A stretch of 57,558 bases of DNA from positions 1 through 57,558 of the IMG/VR virus record IMGVR_UViG_3300022920_000504. One strand, given 5' to 3'. The DNA is from a virus. The notes under the pieces are model-generated. The model was not told where the DNA came from. It saw only the letters and a list, made by a program, of their open reading frames with translations, and ran no database searches. This document shows positions 18,029-27,861 of the stretch, in pieces. How positions within the stretch are numbered: position 1 is the stretch's first letter; every line of letters starts with the position of its first letter. Both the position numbers and the translations under genes were made by a program.

Positions 18029-21000
18029 ATGAAGAAAGTATTGGAAAAAGTTGTAGAAGAAGCAGTTAAAGGTATAACTGGTATGGGTGGTAGTAACTCA
18101 ACAAAACCTAAAACTAATTTCAAATATACACCATTTAGATATTCATCGGATAGATTATCTATTTCAAAGAATACCGAAAAAATATATACTGACAACGGTA
18201 CAATTTATTGGACTTCACCGAGTCAAGAAGATACACCTCGTTGGTCACATTATCATGATAAAGAAAAAGACCAACTGATAACGAATTGGTATGGAAATAC
18301 TGTAACCCGTGGAGGAGCTCAGATAACCGATTCAGAACAAGTACAACGACTTACAAAATATCCCAATTTATCACCGAGTTCAAATACAAAAGACAAATCA
18401 GACAAAACTATACAACCATTAAAAAATGTATATGCAAATCAAACACAAGGTCAACATGATACTTTTAAAAGTGATATGGAGTTTGCATTAAAACGAAATG
18501 GATTAAATTCTGTGGGTATGGTTAACGACACTAAACGAAAAGAAGTAATTGATGCGTATGCCCAAAATAAATCTGAAAATGTAAAACCATTTCTTACCAA
18601 AGGTCGTGGGAAATCTCAGTCAGACTACGAAGACAACGCATCAAAACGATACGAAGATAGATATAAAAATAATTCAAAGTATCTACCAAAGAAGAAAATT
18701 CCAGATTACACCTCAGGTCCGAGTATAAAGTATGACGCACATAATAAACTATATTCACTTGATGATGATGTAACGAAACTTAAAACAGAGTTTCAAACTT
18801 GGAAAAATTGGGACTTCATTCCATTTGTTTTACACGACATTGCAAATAAAAAATATCTACCATTTAGATCGTATATAAACTCAGTAAGTGATCAATCTGA
18901 TGCAGAGTGGCAACAAATACGATATATAGGTCGTGCGGATAATGTACAGATATACAGTGGGTTCACCCGAACGGTATCTCTTGATTTTACTACTGTGTGT
19001 TTTAGTTTAGGTGAACTTCATCCAATGTGGCAACGAATTAATTACTTGGTTGGATTAACAAAGCCTGCCGGGTATACATCAGATGACACTTTGCTTGCGT
19101 CACCAAAAAATTCCAATTATATAATACCACCCTTTTTAAAACTAAATTTAGGCGATATGTACGTAGATCAACCTGTTGTTATGACATCGGTTGCATTAAC
19201 GATTCCACCTGAAGCTGCGTGGGAACTTACATCTGATAAAGAGAATATGTCAAAAAACTATGACTATTTAAACGGAACTGTTACAACAAATGCTGATGAA
19301 AACATTATGGTGGGTCAGTATCCAAACATGGCACAACTTTCTATATCATTTAATTTTCTTGAAAAACGATTGCCAAAAACAAACAACAGACACTTTGGAC
19401 ATTATAGAAGTGAAGATGAACCACTCAATACAAAAATTGAAGATGATAAAGGTGATCCAAGTAAAGGTTTTAACTATAATTTAATTCATCCAGATCCTGC
19501 TAACGAAACTCGCAAAGAACAAGAAATTGAAGAAATTCCTGATATCCCGGAGGAAGAGGATTTAAATGCACCTGATCCCGATCCATTTCAAGGATTTGAT
19601 AATCCTGCTTGTTCAACATATCCTCCGTCTAAATATTATCGCAGTTCGTCAAATGGAAATCTTAAAACAAAAGAAGCATTACGAATTAAAAGTGAACGCG
19701 AAGATTGGAAAAATTGTGCGTGTGATCAAATGGCAAAAATGATGGGTCAAGGTGATGCGGATAACGTACCATCAGAAGAAGAAGATACAGGTACTCGTAA
19801 TTTCTCACTTGCCGACTCAATGGCAAACGAACGTGGGGGAAATACTTGTATCTGGAACGGAGAATGTATTTCTCATGTGAACGGAAAAAAAGTACCTGAT
19901 GGTATGGACTGCGTTTATACATCAGCATTTGAAGAAGAACCTGAAGAAGAAGAAGATGATATACAACCACCAAAATGCCCATACCCAATCGGAGGTTCGG
20001 GTGAAACAGATGATGACGGTAGACTCATTGGACATACACAATCAGAAAAAGAACAAGTTGATAAAAAAGATCCAGCAACCTTATCAAGACTTAAAAAACG
20101 AAATTTAGAATATTGGGTAAAAGATGTAAGTGATTTTCTTGCACATAAAATGGGACTTGGAAAAATTGGAAACGGTCCGTATATCTACCAAGATCAAAAC
20201 TTTAAAGAAAATCCTCCGTTGTCAAAGATAAGACGAGTGTTGAGCAAAAACGAGTCAATAGTAATAGAATTTGATGATAATGGGAATCCTGAAACTTATG
20301 CGGGACAAAGGGTATCTAAAGAATGGAAACCTGACTTTAAAATAGATTGTGACGAAGACGATATTCAAGAAATTCGTGAACTTGCTGGACATTATCAACC
20401 CGTAATTTATGTTGATGTAAACCAACCATTCAGAATCAAACTTGACTATAATGATAAAAATGCAATTACAAACGACAACTATAATAATGTAAATCAAGTC
20501 AAAACTCTTCTTTCGGAATTTGTATCAAAACGAATGAACGATACATTTTCTGCTTCTGGTAATGTAGGATCGAGGGGTCTTAAAAAATACGGTGACCTTA
20601 CACGAAAAGAACACAAAGGTACTGTAATAGAAAATGATGAGTTATATTACATTCCATACGAAGAAGATCGCGACAAAATGATCAAAGGTCATAAAGTGTA
20701 TCCTGGTACAACAGACTATGTAAATTATGAAGTTAATAACGACGTATCTGATCAATTAAAACTCGGAGAGGGTAAAAAATATGCTGAATTAAAATTTGGA
20801 TTTTACGCACTTGTTAGTAAAACAAAGGAAAAAATATCAGGTTTAGCTGCCGATAGAAACATTGAGAATGAAATCGCAGATTACATATTTGAACAGTTTT
20901 GGTCATTAAATGGTGAAACATTTGGTGGTGGTAGGACATCTGAACTCCAAGGAGCAGGTGGAACTGGAACAGAAATGAACACAGATCAGGAAAAAGCAGA

Positions 21001-23449
21001 TAAATTAGATCGCACTGTAACTCGGTTACGACAACAAGAAATAGAAAGACTTAAACAAAAGCTTTTAAAAATTAATAATTTAACTGCTCAACTTCGTGAT
21101 CCCAATAAACGTGTATTAGATTATGAACCAATCGGTAATTGGGACGATGCAACAAAAGAAAGAATAGCAAATAGAATGCAAGATTCACGTTTGCAACAAA
21201 TCATCTCAGACAAGTGGAATTTAATTACTGATAAAAAATATACATTAATTCAACTTGAAAATTATTTAGCAATATTAGAAGGAACAACTGACGATGACAT
21301 CAGGAACGCAGACGAAAAATATCGTGATCTTGCAAGTGATAGAAAATTGACCAATGCTGATAAATCTGCAATGGAAGAATCTGATGTTGAATTGTTAGAA
21401 AATAAAATAAGACAAAAAGAAGCAGAGTTGATCAAATTTAATAAAGAAATAGAAAAAGATGACAGTGCACCTCTTGAACTTGGATATTATTTTGATAATA
21501 AATCATCGCAATTACATTTTATTCCTTGGGTAAAAGATCATGTACTTGAAAAAATTGAATTTGTGGATGATGGAAGTAACTCAAATGATGATCCAGATCC
21601 ACCTAAAAGTATAGTACCCGAACCAAAACCAACGACTGACACACCAACCCCTAACAAAACACCAACTTGGACATGGGATCCTGTAAAAGGTGCTGAAATG
21701 TACGAAGTGTATTTTAAAGGAAAAACTGTCGTAACAAAGAAAACTTCTTACACACCAACTGATGACAAAGATAAACCTATAAAATTGAGTTCAGGATTAC
21801 ATACAATTGAAGTAAAAGCAGGTGCACCAAATAAGTCTGGAACAGGAACCGACTGGTCAACAAAAGGAATACATGAAGTTAAAATTGACAAACGAGTAGT
21901 TCCACCAAAACCACCAAAGTGTCCGTACAAGGTAGGTAGTGAAGGAGAAAAAGATTCACATGGTAGATTGATAGGATTTGAAGTTGCTGATCCATTTTCA
22001 AACGAAATAAGTCAAGTTGACGATGGAATAAAACAAGCAATTGAACGAAACATAAAAATGTGGATCGGTGATGTAATGGCATACATTGTAGCAAAAGAAG
22101 ATATGGGTAATTTGACTTATCCTGCTGATCCAGATAAAGTATCTTGGTCAACTGATAAGTACGAAGCAGTAACTGTATATGAGCAGAATCAAATGAAATG
22201 GATGTATGCAGGAGACACACTAACAAGTTTGGGAGTAAACGGAGAAGATGGCCATCCAACTAGATTGAACGGAGAATATATTGGAAATGAACCTGCTAAA
22301 TATAAAGGTGAGTTTAATATGGGATGTGGTCCAAACGAAGATGGTTCTGCAAAGGGTGCAGAATCTGCTGATGATCCAGATGAACCATTGAGAGCACCAA
22401 ATCCACATTCTCAAACTCCCACCGATAATTCAAAACCAATATGGAAATGGTCACCAATTTCAGGAGCAAATAAATACAAAGTAACATTAAGAAAAGTAAA
22501 AGCAAGTGCTTCTTCAAGATCATATGGATGGGTTACCGTTGAAGACTATGGAATAATTCAATATTCTGATAAAACTGAAGCAAAACCTTTACTAGCACTT
22601 GAAGATGGACTTTATGAAATATCAGTAACCGCAGAAGAATCAAAATCTACTTTTGCGGGTGGTCGTTCTGAGAATGTCGTAATAAGATCATCAGAAGTTG
22701 GAACTCATACGGTAGAAATTAAAGATGGTACTTCAATTCCAGCAACACCTACATCTCAATCAAACGAGGGATGTGAAGATGCTCCTAAACCAGTTGAGTT
22801 ATTTTTATCCGACCCGAGGTGGTGTAAAATTAAATCATCTAAATTTATCACACCGAAAGATGATGTTAAAAAATTATGGAGAAAAGAAGTGGCAACGTAT
22901 CTTGCGTGTAAAAAAGGAATTGATGTATCAACTGCACAATACAATTACAGTATTTTCGACGAGGATACAGGAATGTGTATGAAAGTAGTTTTTGACGGAA
23001 AAGAAACTGATGTAGCAAATATTGAAGAAAACACATTCATACTAAATAAAGGAAACTCACTTACGGGAGATGAACGTGAAGCATATATAACAATGAAATA
23101 CATACCAACGTGGAATCCAACCGATTCATACAAATCCCAATACGTCAATGATCCTAAATTAGCAAATTGTCCCGGTGAACGAGCAATAATTTCAAATAAA
23201 GTATTTCACAATGGTGTATTATACATTGCACAAACTCGTAAATCAAGGGGATCAGTTACAACACCACCTGGTCATAGACCAGATGACGTAAATGATAGAA
23301 CACTTCCTGACAACCTAATGGCATCGCAACAACGTAATTTAAATGGTTACAAAGACGATTACGATCTGAAGATAAAATATCATAAACGTTGGTGGTTGAC
23401 TGAAGAAGAAACTGCTTTATTAAACGATGAGGAATCATCAGATCTTTAA
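18029..23449 (+). CDS. Giant baseplate/tube-cap protein with repeated Cys motifs and Ig/FN3-like domains
   Basis: An 1806-residue structural protein five bases after the tape measure gene. Residues about 255-455 form the recognisable core (WDFIPFVLHDIANKKYLPFR, FTRTVSLDFTTVCFSLGELHPMW split over two strands, then MAQLSISFNFLEKR), resembling T4-type baseplate tube-cap proteins (gp48/gp54 type) that start tube assembly. After this come decorations: a CPYPIGG...GETDDDGRLIGH unit near 649, a coiled coil near 1000-1150, an Ig/FN3-like domain near 1205-1290, a second CPYKVG...GEKDSHGRLIGF unit near 1297, a second Ig/FN3-like domain near 1457-1570 and a related Cys-containing end unit near 1597. The core assignment is moderate; the internal duplication is directly visible. 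Confidence 0.75.
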   Translation: MKKVLEKVVEEAVKGITGMGGSNSTKPKTNFKYTPFRYSSDRLSISKNTEKIYTDNGTIYWTSPSQEDTPRWSHYHDKEKDQLITNWYGNTVTRGGAQITDSEQVQRLTKYPNLSPSSNTKDKSDKTIQPLKNVYANQTQGQHDTFKSDMEFALKRNGLNSVGMVNDTKRKEVIDAYAQNKSENVKPFLTKGRGKSQSDYEDNASKRYEDRYKNNSKYLPKKKIPDYTSGPSIKYDAHNKLYSLDDDVTKLKTEFQTWKNWDFIPFVLHDIANKKYLPFRSYINSVSDQSDAEWQQIRYIGRADNVQIYSGFTRTVSLDFTTVCFSLGELHPMWQRINYLVGLTKPAGYTSDDTLLASPKNSNYIIPPFLKLNLGDMYVDQPVVMTSVALTIPPEAAWELTSDKENMSKNYDYLNGTVTTNADENIMVGQYPNMAQLSISFNFLEKRLPKTNNRHFGHYRSEDEPLNTKIEDDKGDPSKGFNYNLIHPDPANETRKEQEIEEIPDIPEEEDLNAPDPDPFQGFDNPACSTYPPSKYYRSSSNGNLKTKEALRIKSEREDWKNCACDQMAKMMGQGDADNVPSEEEDTGTRNFSLADSMANERGGNTCIWNGECISHVNGKKVPDGMDCVYTSAFEEEPEEEEDDIQPPKCPYPIGGSGETDDDGRLIGHTQSEKEQVDKKDPATLSRLKKRNLEYWVKDVSDFLAHKMGLGKIGNGPYIYQDQNFKENPPLSKIRRVLSKNESIVIEFDDNGNPETYAGQRVSKEWKPDFKIDCDEDDIQEIRELAGHYQPVIYVDVNQPFRIKLDYNDKNAITNDNYNNVNQVKTLLSEFVSKRMNDTFSASGNVGSRGLKKYGDLTRKEHKGTVIENDELYYIPYEEDRDKMIKGHKVYPGTTDYVNYEVNNDVSDQLKLGEGKKYAELKFGFYALVSKTKEKISGLAADRNIENEIADYIFEQFWSLNGETFGGGRTSELQGAGGTGTEMNTDQEKADKLDRTVTRLRQQEIERLKQKLLKINNLTAQLRDPNKRVLDYEPIGNWDDATKERIANRMQDSRLQQIISDKWNLITDKKYTLIQLENYLAILEGTTDDDIRNADEKYRDLASDRKLTNADKSAMEESDVELLENKIRQKEAELIKFNKEIEKDDSAPLELGYYFDNKSSQLHFIPWVKDHVLEKIEFVDDGSNSNDDPDPPKSIVPEPKPTTDTPTPNKTPTWTWDPVKGAEMYEVYFKGKTVVTKKTSYTPTDDKDKPIKLSSGLHTIEVKAGAPNKSGTGTDWSTKGIHEVKIDKRVVPPKPPKCPYKVGSEGEKDSHGRLIGFEVADPFSNEISQVDDGIKQAIERNIKMWIGDVMAYIVAKEDMGNLTYPADPDKVSWSTDKYEAVTVYEQNQMKWMYAGDTLTSLGVNGEDGHPTRLNGEYIGNEPAKYKGEFNMGCGPNEDGSAKGAESADDPDEPLRAPNPHSQTPTDNSKPIWKWSPISGANKYKVTLRKVKASASSRSYGWVTVEDYGIIQYSDKTEAKPLLALEDGLYEISVTAEESKSTFAGGRSENVVIRSSEVGTHTVEIKDGTSIPATPTSQSNEGCEDAPKPVELFLSDPRWCKIKSSKFITPKDDVKKLWRKEVATYLACKKGIDVSTAQYNYSIFDEDTGMCMKVVFDGKETDVANIEENTFILNKGNSLTGDEREAYITMKYIPTWNPTDSYKSQYVNDPKLANCPGERAIISNKVFHNGVLYIAQTRKSRGSVTTPPGHRPDDVNDRTLPDNLMASQQRNLNGYKDDYDLKIKYHKRWWLTEEETALLNDEESSDL

Positions 23450-23451
23450 TT

Positions 23452-23745
23452 ATGAGATACAAAACAATACCAACCAAAACAGACGAAGATGGAAATACCA
23501 TTGTATCCACTTCTATTTTACCAACCGTTAGAAAAAAAAGTTCCGATACATTTGTATTGATGGTCGAAAAAACACGACTAGATCACCTTGCACATAAATT
23601 TTACGGAAATCCAAATTATTGGTGGATTATAGCATCTGCAAATAATATCAAAGGAACAATGTTTGCTAAATTAGGCTCGCAAATTAGAATTCCACGTGAT
23701 ATAAATATGATAATAGCCGAGTATAACAGAATAAATGGAATTTAA
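23452..23745 (+). CDS. LysM-fold baseplate protein (gp53-like)
   Basis: A 97-residue protein. The segment DTFVLMVEKTRLDHLAHKFYG, then NPNYWWIIASANNI and IRIPRD is the LysM-like pattern (R-x-D-x-(I/L)-A-x-x-x-Y-G-x-(P)-x-x-WW-I) found in T4 gp53 and in P2 gpX-type proteins, which link tube-end and baseplate parts. In phage tails this fold is structural and is not expected to act as a peptidoglycan hydrolase. The gene starts two bases after the giant baseplate gene and its stop overlaps the ATG of a 20-codon mini-ORF. Confidence 0.8.
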   Translation: MRYKTIPTKTDEDGNTIVSTSILPTVRKKSSDTFVLMVEKTRLDHLAHKFYGNPNYWWIIASANNIKGTMFAKLGSQIRIPRDINMIIAEYNRINGI

Positions 23746-23807
23746 TGGACACTAATATTAACACGGAGGATATGAATAGATATCATCGAAAGGCACTCAA
23801 CGGATGA
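23745..23807 (+). CDS. Possible 20-residue coupling peptide between baseplate genes
   Basis: ATG at 23745 overlaps the stop of the LysM gene (TAATG), and its own TGA at 23805-23807 overlaps the ATG of the hub gene (ATGA). The encoded peptide is MDTNINTEDMNRYHRKALNG. The double overlap would let ribosomes pass from the LysM gene to the hub gene by termination-reinitiation without a strong ribosome site. It may have no function as a peptide, or may be a real small protein; nothing but the overlaps supports translation. Confidence 0.35.
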   Translation: MDTNINTEDMNRYHRKALNG

Positions 23808-26800
23808 AGGGTCCTATTAGTTTAGACGGAGATGTAAATGATCAACCAGTTGATTTTGCTATGGAACGGGATTGGGCCCGAGCAAACACTTTACAATTTC
23901 CGTGTCGAAATCATATACGTCAATGGGTACGTGAAGAATTTTTAAATCGTTGGAGAAATTTCGGATTAAATTATACACACACCACAGGAGGTGAAGCATC
24001 CAATTCTTCGGCAAGAGATTTAGTTGGTGTAGATGAAAATGGAAATCGTTATGCAAATGGTGGATACAATGCAGTTATATCTCAAGATACCGATGCACTT
24101 GTGGATTGGGATAATAATACATACAAAGGACCAAAAACTTCATGGGCAAGAGTTGTATCCAGTGCTATTGTGGAAAATCCAATCACGAAAGAGACAATGA
24201 CTGGATTCGTATTAGGAGGAAACGGAAACTTTCATGATACATATGGATTTGATCGTGGAGATGGAACAAACGGAGGAGGTGGTGAAGCAAATACATTACT
24301 TGGATATACAACACCTGGAGCAAACGAAGAACCTAAACGACACGAAATAGAAGAACCTGATTATAAGTTTCGTCCATCCCCTGGATTAACAAGCATAGAA
24401 TCTGAAGATATAGAACCGGGTAAAAACTTTAGAAAAACCACAGTAAATTTCACCTGCTGGAGTCAGGCACAATTAGATTATTTACAACCATATTTTTTTC
24501 AACCTGGAATGACTATGATAGTAGAGTGGGGTTGGAACACATATCCACGTGATTCCTTATTAGACTTATCACCGGATGGATATAGAAAAATTCATCGTAT
24601 ATGGAATAATGAAGAAAGTATAGTTTCAGAAGATTGGAAAAATACCAACAAAGGACCACCCCCACCTGCAGCTTCAACGCATTTAAGAAAGGGCCTTGGT
24701 AACTATGGATTTGCAATGGGACTAATTACAAGTTTTAATTATTCTATTCGTGAAGACGGAGGATATGATTGCACAATACAAATTTCCTGTATGTCAGAGG
24801 TGGGTCAGCAAATACTGAATCAAACTGGAGCCAAACCAAAAAAAGAAAGTAATAAATACATTGATATAAAAACATTTATTAATACCACATTAAGACGTTC
24901 ATTGATGGGTAAAAATGATGTAGGAGCAACTATTAATAATGGTCTTGATCCAGAAGACCAAAAAATTATGGAAAGTGTAACCGGTTCAGCAGGTTCTGTA
25001 GACTTAGGAGCAGCTGAACAAGAAGCATATAGAATCGCAAGAGGAAGGTATTTTACTTTCAATAAATATAATTCTGCAAAACCGTTTATGGCAGGGAAAT
25101 CTAATTCAAATGGTGGAACATACATTACGGTCGGATACCTAATTGATATATTTAATATATTTTTCAGACGAGTAGCAGAGGCAGGTACTCGGATATGTCA
25201 ATTTTCATGTCATGGTAACAGATGCGTTGCTCATCCTAATATAAAATCTGTTGATGGCAGTGTTCTACTTATACCAAATTCTGTTGCACCGAGGTGGAAC
25301 AAAGAAACATATCACGGTTCAACGGTATCTCGTATAAATTCAGATGGAAGTAAAAAAGGAGGTTCTGGATTTTCTGTTCTTAAAAAAGGGGAAATTGGTA
25401 GTGAACGTGGTGCATACCGAGAAACAACTCAAAATTTTATTGATATACTAAAAAGTATGAATCCTGAGGGAGTTTCAAGTGCAAAGACATTAGAGGAAGC
25501 AATGAAAGAAAGTCCACGTGATGACTTGCATCGTATACTTACGGTAAAATCAACATCCGGATACAATTTACAACACCTAGCAAGGTTTGGAAAAGACGCA
25601 GAAATCAAAAAAGAATTGACATGGGAAGAAGCTGAAGATACCGTAAAACCGTTTCCGGATTTTCACTCGGATATCAACGAAGGAAATACGATGGGATATT
25701 CGGGACGAATTCAGGATTTATATGTAAGTTTAGATACAATTACAGAGTCGTTTGAGAACGGAGACAATGCAACTGCTATTTTACTTGATATAATGAAAAA
25801 AGTTTCAACTGCGGGTGGTAATATGTGGAAATTTGCCGTGGTAGGTGATGATGTGAATACATCTTCAAACTCAGTTCTTGGTTTAGTTGATCAAAACTTT
25901 TCAGGATCAGAAGCAGTTTTAAATCAGAAAATGGATGCATGGGTATTTCCTTCGCATCGTGGTGATAGTATAGTAAGAGAAATGGATTTGAGTGTAGAAC
26001 CATCTTCGGAAATGGCATCAATGATAGTGTTTGGTAATATGAATAAGAAAAATGGATTCTTTGCAAAGGAAGATCAAGACTTGATATTACAAGGTGCTAA
26101 AAATCCATATGAAAACTACACTAAACAGATTGAAAATATTGATGACAAACCTAAAAATATGGAAGATCCTGAAAAGTACATAGTTGCGGCTTCTAGTAAA
26201 TATTTTGGTATAGAGAATGCTTCGGAGTCAAGTTGGCCGGTATATCCGTCTACTGATAGAATTCAAGGATCGGATGGAAAACCCGATACAACAATTGGCA
26301 AATATGATATGGTTTACTACAAAGACGGTAAACCAACCATCCTAAGAGGGGGAAATCGTCAAGATTTGTTGGACAATATAGAAAAAGCAAAAAAAGAGAA
26401 AGCAGAACGAACTATCAGAACAGGAAAAGATGCAAACATAACCAAGGGAGCCTTCTCGCAAGAAAAAACCGCATATGCAAGTTCATCCGGAGGTGGGGAT
26501 ATAAAACAACCAAGAACATATCAAATACAAGTAGATGGTGACTTTGTAAATAAGGTAGGAACGAAACAAGGATTAGAAGGATCAACTAATTCAAAAACCT
26601 TTAAAGGTAACTTGGTCTTTGAAGCAAATGCTGGTGGAGATGATAAAATTACAAAATATCCTGATAGATTTCCTAAATATTTAATAGGAAAGGTAATTGA
26701 TTACGATGATTATGATGGTTTTTGGACTGACGATGTATTTGTAGAACCTGGTCAACTTGAACCTGAAGATAAAAAATATATGATTGTGTCTGCGTCTGTA

Positions 26801-27421
26801 TACCCTGGATCAGATAAAACTGAATATCCATATTTAGTTCATTTACAAGAACTTAAAGGAGAAGAAACGGGATTAAATGAGGGTGCATTGCAAACATATC
26901 ACGCAACAAAGAAAAGACATGGAAACGATGATTTTGAAGATAAATTACCAGACCGACTAAAAAAACATATAAAAGACAACAATTTATCCACAGACTATTT
27001 AGATAAGCAAGAAATTTTAACATACCACGGTGCGAACGGTACCGACAAAGACGGATTCAGCAAAAATATGTCAGTTACACGATCAAGCATTAAAATACAC
27101 GATGATTCATATGGAACAGACAAAAATGATTTTGAAATCCAAATTGAACTTGTAGATACAGATGTTAGTCGAATGAAAAAATTCTGCGAATCTGATCCAA
27201 ATCCACATAATAATGTAATTAATAATATGCCACTTCCGGGTGTAGACCTTTCAATAACATTAGATGGCATCGAGGGATTGCGATTATATGATACATTTAA
27301 TTGTGCGGGTGTTCCTGTTAAATATTTCAATAACGGAATATTTGCAATTACGGGTGTAAAGCACACTATCGGAGATGGTGATTGGTCAACTACAATAGAA
27401 TCACATTATTATCCGGGTTAA
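23804..27421 (+). CDS. Large baseplate hub-like structural protein
   Basis: A 1205-residue protein. The N-terminal quarter contains an insert-rich region, then residues about 210-245 with KTTVNFTCWSQAQLDYLQPY and MTMIVEWGWNTYPRD, a strand-rich block that I associate with baseplate hub proteins. A cysteine cluster SCHGNRC occurs near residue 468. The C-terminal 100 residues (DLSITLDGIEGLRLYDTFNC, then FAITGVKHTIGDGDWSTTIE) match the end of gp27/gpD-type hub proteins, whose beta-barrel domain forms the ring below the tail tube. The gene follows the LysM gene through overlapping start codons and precedes a small unknown gene, so it belongs to the baseplate operon. No lysozyme or protease motif was found. 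Confidence 0.7.
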   Translation: MKGPISLDGDVNDQPVDFAMERDWARANTLQFPCRNHIRQWVREEFLNRWRNFGLNYTHTTGGEASNSSARDLVGVDENGNRYANGGYNAVISQDTDALVDWDNNTYKGPKTSWARVVSSAIVENPITKETMTGFVLGGNGNFHDTYGFDRGDGTNGGGGEANTLLGYTTPGANEEPKRHEIEEPDYKFRPSPGLTSIESEDIEPGKNFRKTTVNFTCWSQAQLDYLQPYFFQPGMTMIVEWGWNTYPRDSLLDLSPDGYRKIHRIWNNEESIVSEDWKNTNKGPPPPAASTHLRKGLGNYGFAMGLITSFNYSIREDGGYDCTIQISCMSEVGQQILNQTGAKPKKESNKYIDIKTFINTTLRRSLMGKNDVGATINNGLDPEDQKIMESVTGSAGSVDLGAAEQEAYRIARGRYFTFNKYNSAKPFMAGKSNSNGGTYITVGYLIDIFNIFFRRVAEAGTRICQFSCHGNRCVAHPNIKSVDGSVLLIPNSVAPRWNKETYHGSTVSRINSDGSKKGGSGFSVLKKGEIGSERGAYRETTQNFIDILKSMNPEGVSSAKTLEEAMKESPRDDLHRILTVKSTSGYNLQHLARFGKDAEIKKELTWEEAEDTVKPFPDFHSDINEGNTMGYSGRIQDLYVSLDTITESFENGDNATAILLDIMKKVSTAGGNMWKFAVVGDDVNTSSNSVLGLVDQNFSGSEAVLNQKMDAWVFPSHRGDSIVREMDLSVEPSSEMASMIVFGNMNKKNGFFAKEDQDLILQGAKNPYENYTKQIENIDDKPKNMEDPEKYIVAASSKYFGIENASESSWPVYPSTDRIQGSDGKPDTTIGKYDMVYYKDGKPTILRGGNRQDLLDNIEKAKKEKAERTIRTGKDANITKGAFSQEKTAYASSSGGGDIKQPRTYQIQVDGDFVNKVGTKQGLEGSTNSKTFKGNLVFEANAGGDDKITKYPDRFPKYLIGKVIDYDDYDGFWTDDVFVEPGQLEPEDKKYMIVSASVYPGSDKTEYPYLVHLQELKGEETGLNEGALQTYHATKKRHGNDDFEDKLPDRLKKHIKDNNLSTDYLDKQEILTYHGANGTDKDGFSKNMSVTRSSIKIHDDSYGTDKNDFEIQIELVDTDVSRMKKFCESDPNPHNNVINNMPLPGVDLSITLDGIEGLRLYDTFNCAGVPVKYFNNGIFAITGVKHTIGDGDWSTTIESHYYPG

Positions 27422-27425
27422 CAAT

Positions 27426-27845
27426 ATGAAAAACGAAGATGAAAACATTTACATGAATAGTTTATATTCTGCTCTTACAAAAAATCGTGGGAAACTAGAT
27501 GGTATTATTTTCACACATCCAATTTCAAAGAAACCAAAAATTTCTGACATAAATTACGAAAATGAATATATTCAAAGGTATTTTGTTAAAAAACGAAATT
27601 CAGAAACATCTACTATATACGAAGTAGATTTGAATCATTTTAACACCATGCAAAAAAATCCATTTTATTTATGCATTACAATTTTGTGGAAAATAAAAGG
27701 AAAACTTGAAACAACTGATACACAAGATGGTAAAATCCTCGGAGTTAGAGAATTTAATTTAAAGTCTATTTCCAAGGCAAAAAATCGGATTCAGGGAATA
27801 TCTCTAGTTTTAAATAATCCACTTGAATTTTATAGAGATATATAA
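27426..27845 (+). CDS. Unknown protein at the end of the baseplate operon
   Basis: A 139-residue protein that starts four bases after the hub gene, with an AT-rich start region and no ribosome site of note. The sequence has an N-terminal helix and a strand-rich second half (NPFYLCITILWKIKG, KILGVREFNLKSISKAKNRI). I recognise no family. Close packing behind the hub gene suggests a tail or baseplate accessory protein. Confidence 0.65.
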   Translation: MKNEDENIYMNSLYSALTKNRGKLDGIIFTHPISKKPKISDINYENEYIQRYFVKKRNSETSTIYEVDLNHFNTMQKNPFYLCITILWKIKGKLETTDTQDGKILGVREFNLKSISKAKNRIQGISLVLNNPLEFYRDI

Positions 27846-27850
27846 TATAA

Positions 27851-27860
27851 TATCTTTATA
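27851..27860 (+). promoter_or_regulatory. Late-type promoter motif variant (TATCTTTATA) before the polymerase-like gene
   Basis: It differs at one position from TATATTTATA and ends one base before the ATG at 27862. Another possible use of a nearly leaderless start. Confidence 0.35.
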
Positions 27861-27861
27861 T

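Noticed and set aside
27823-27861. Upstream in-frame start for the polymerase-like gene
   Set aside because: It lies inside the end of the previous gene and the extra residues (FIEIYNIISLY) come from the A+T-rich promoter region; ATG 27862 is better.
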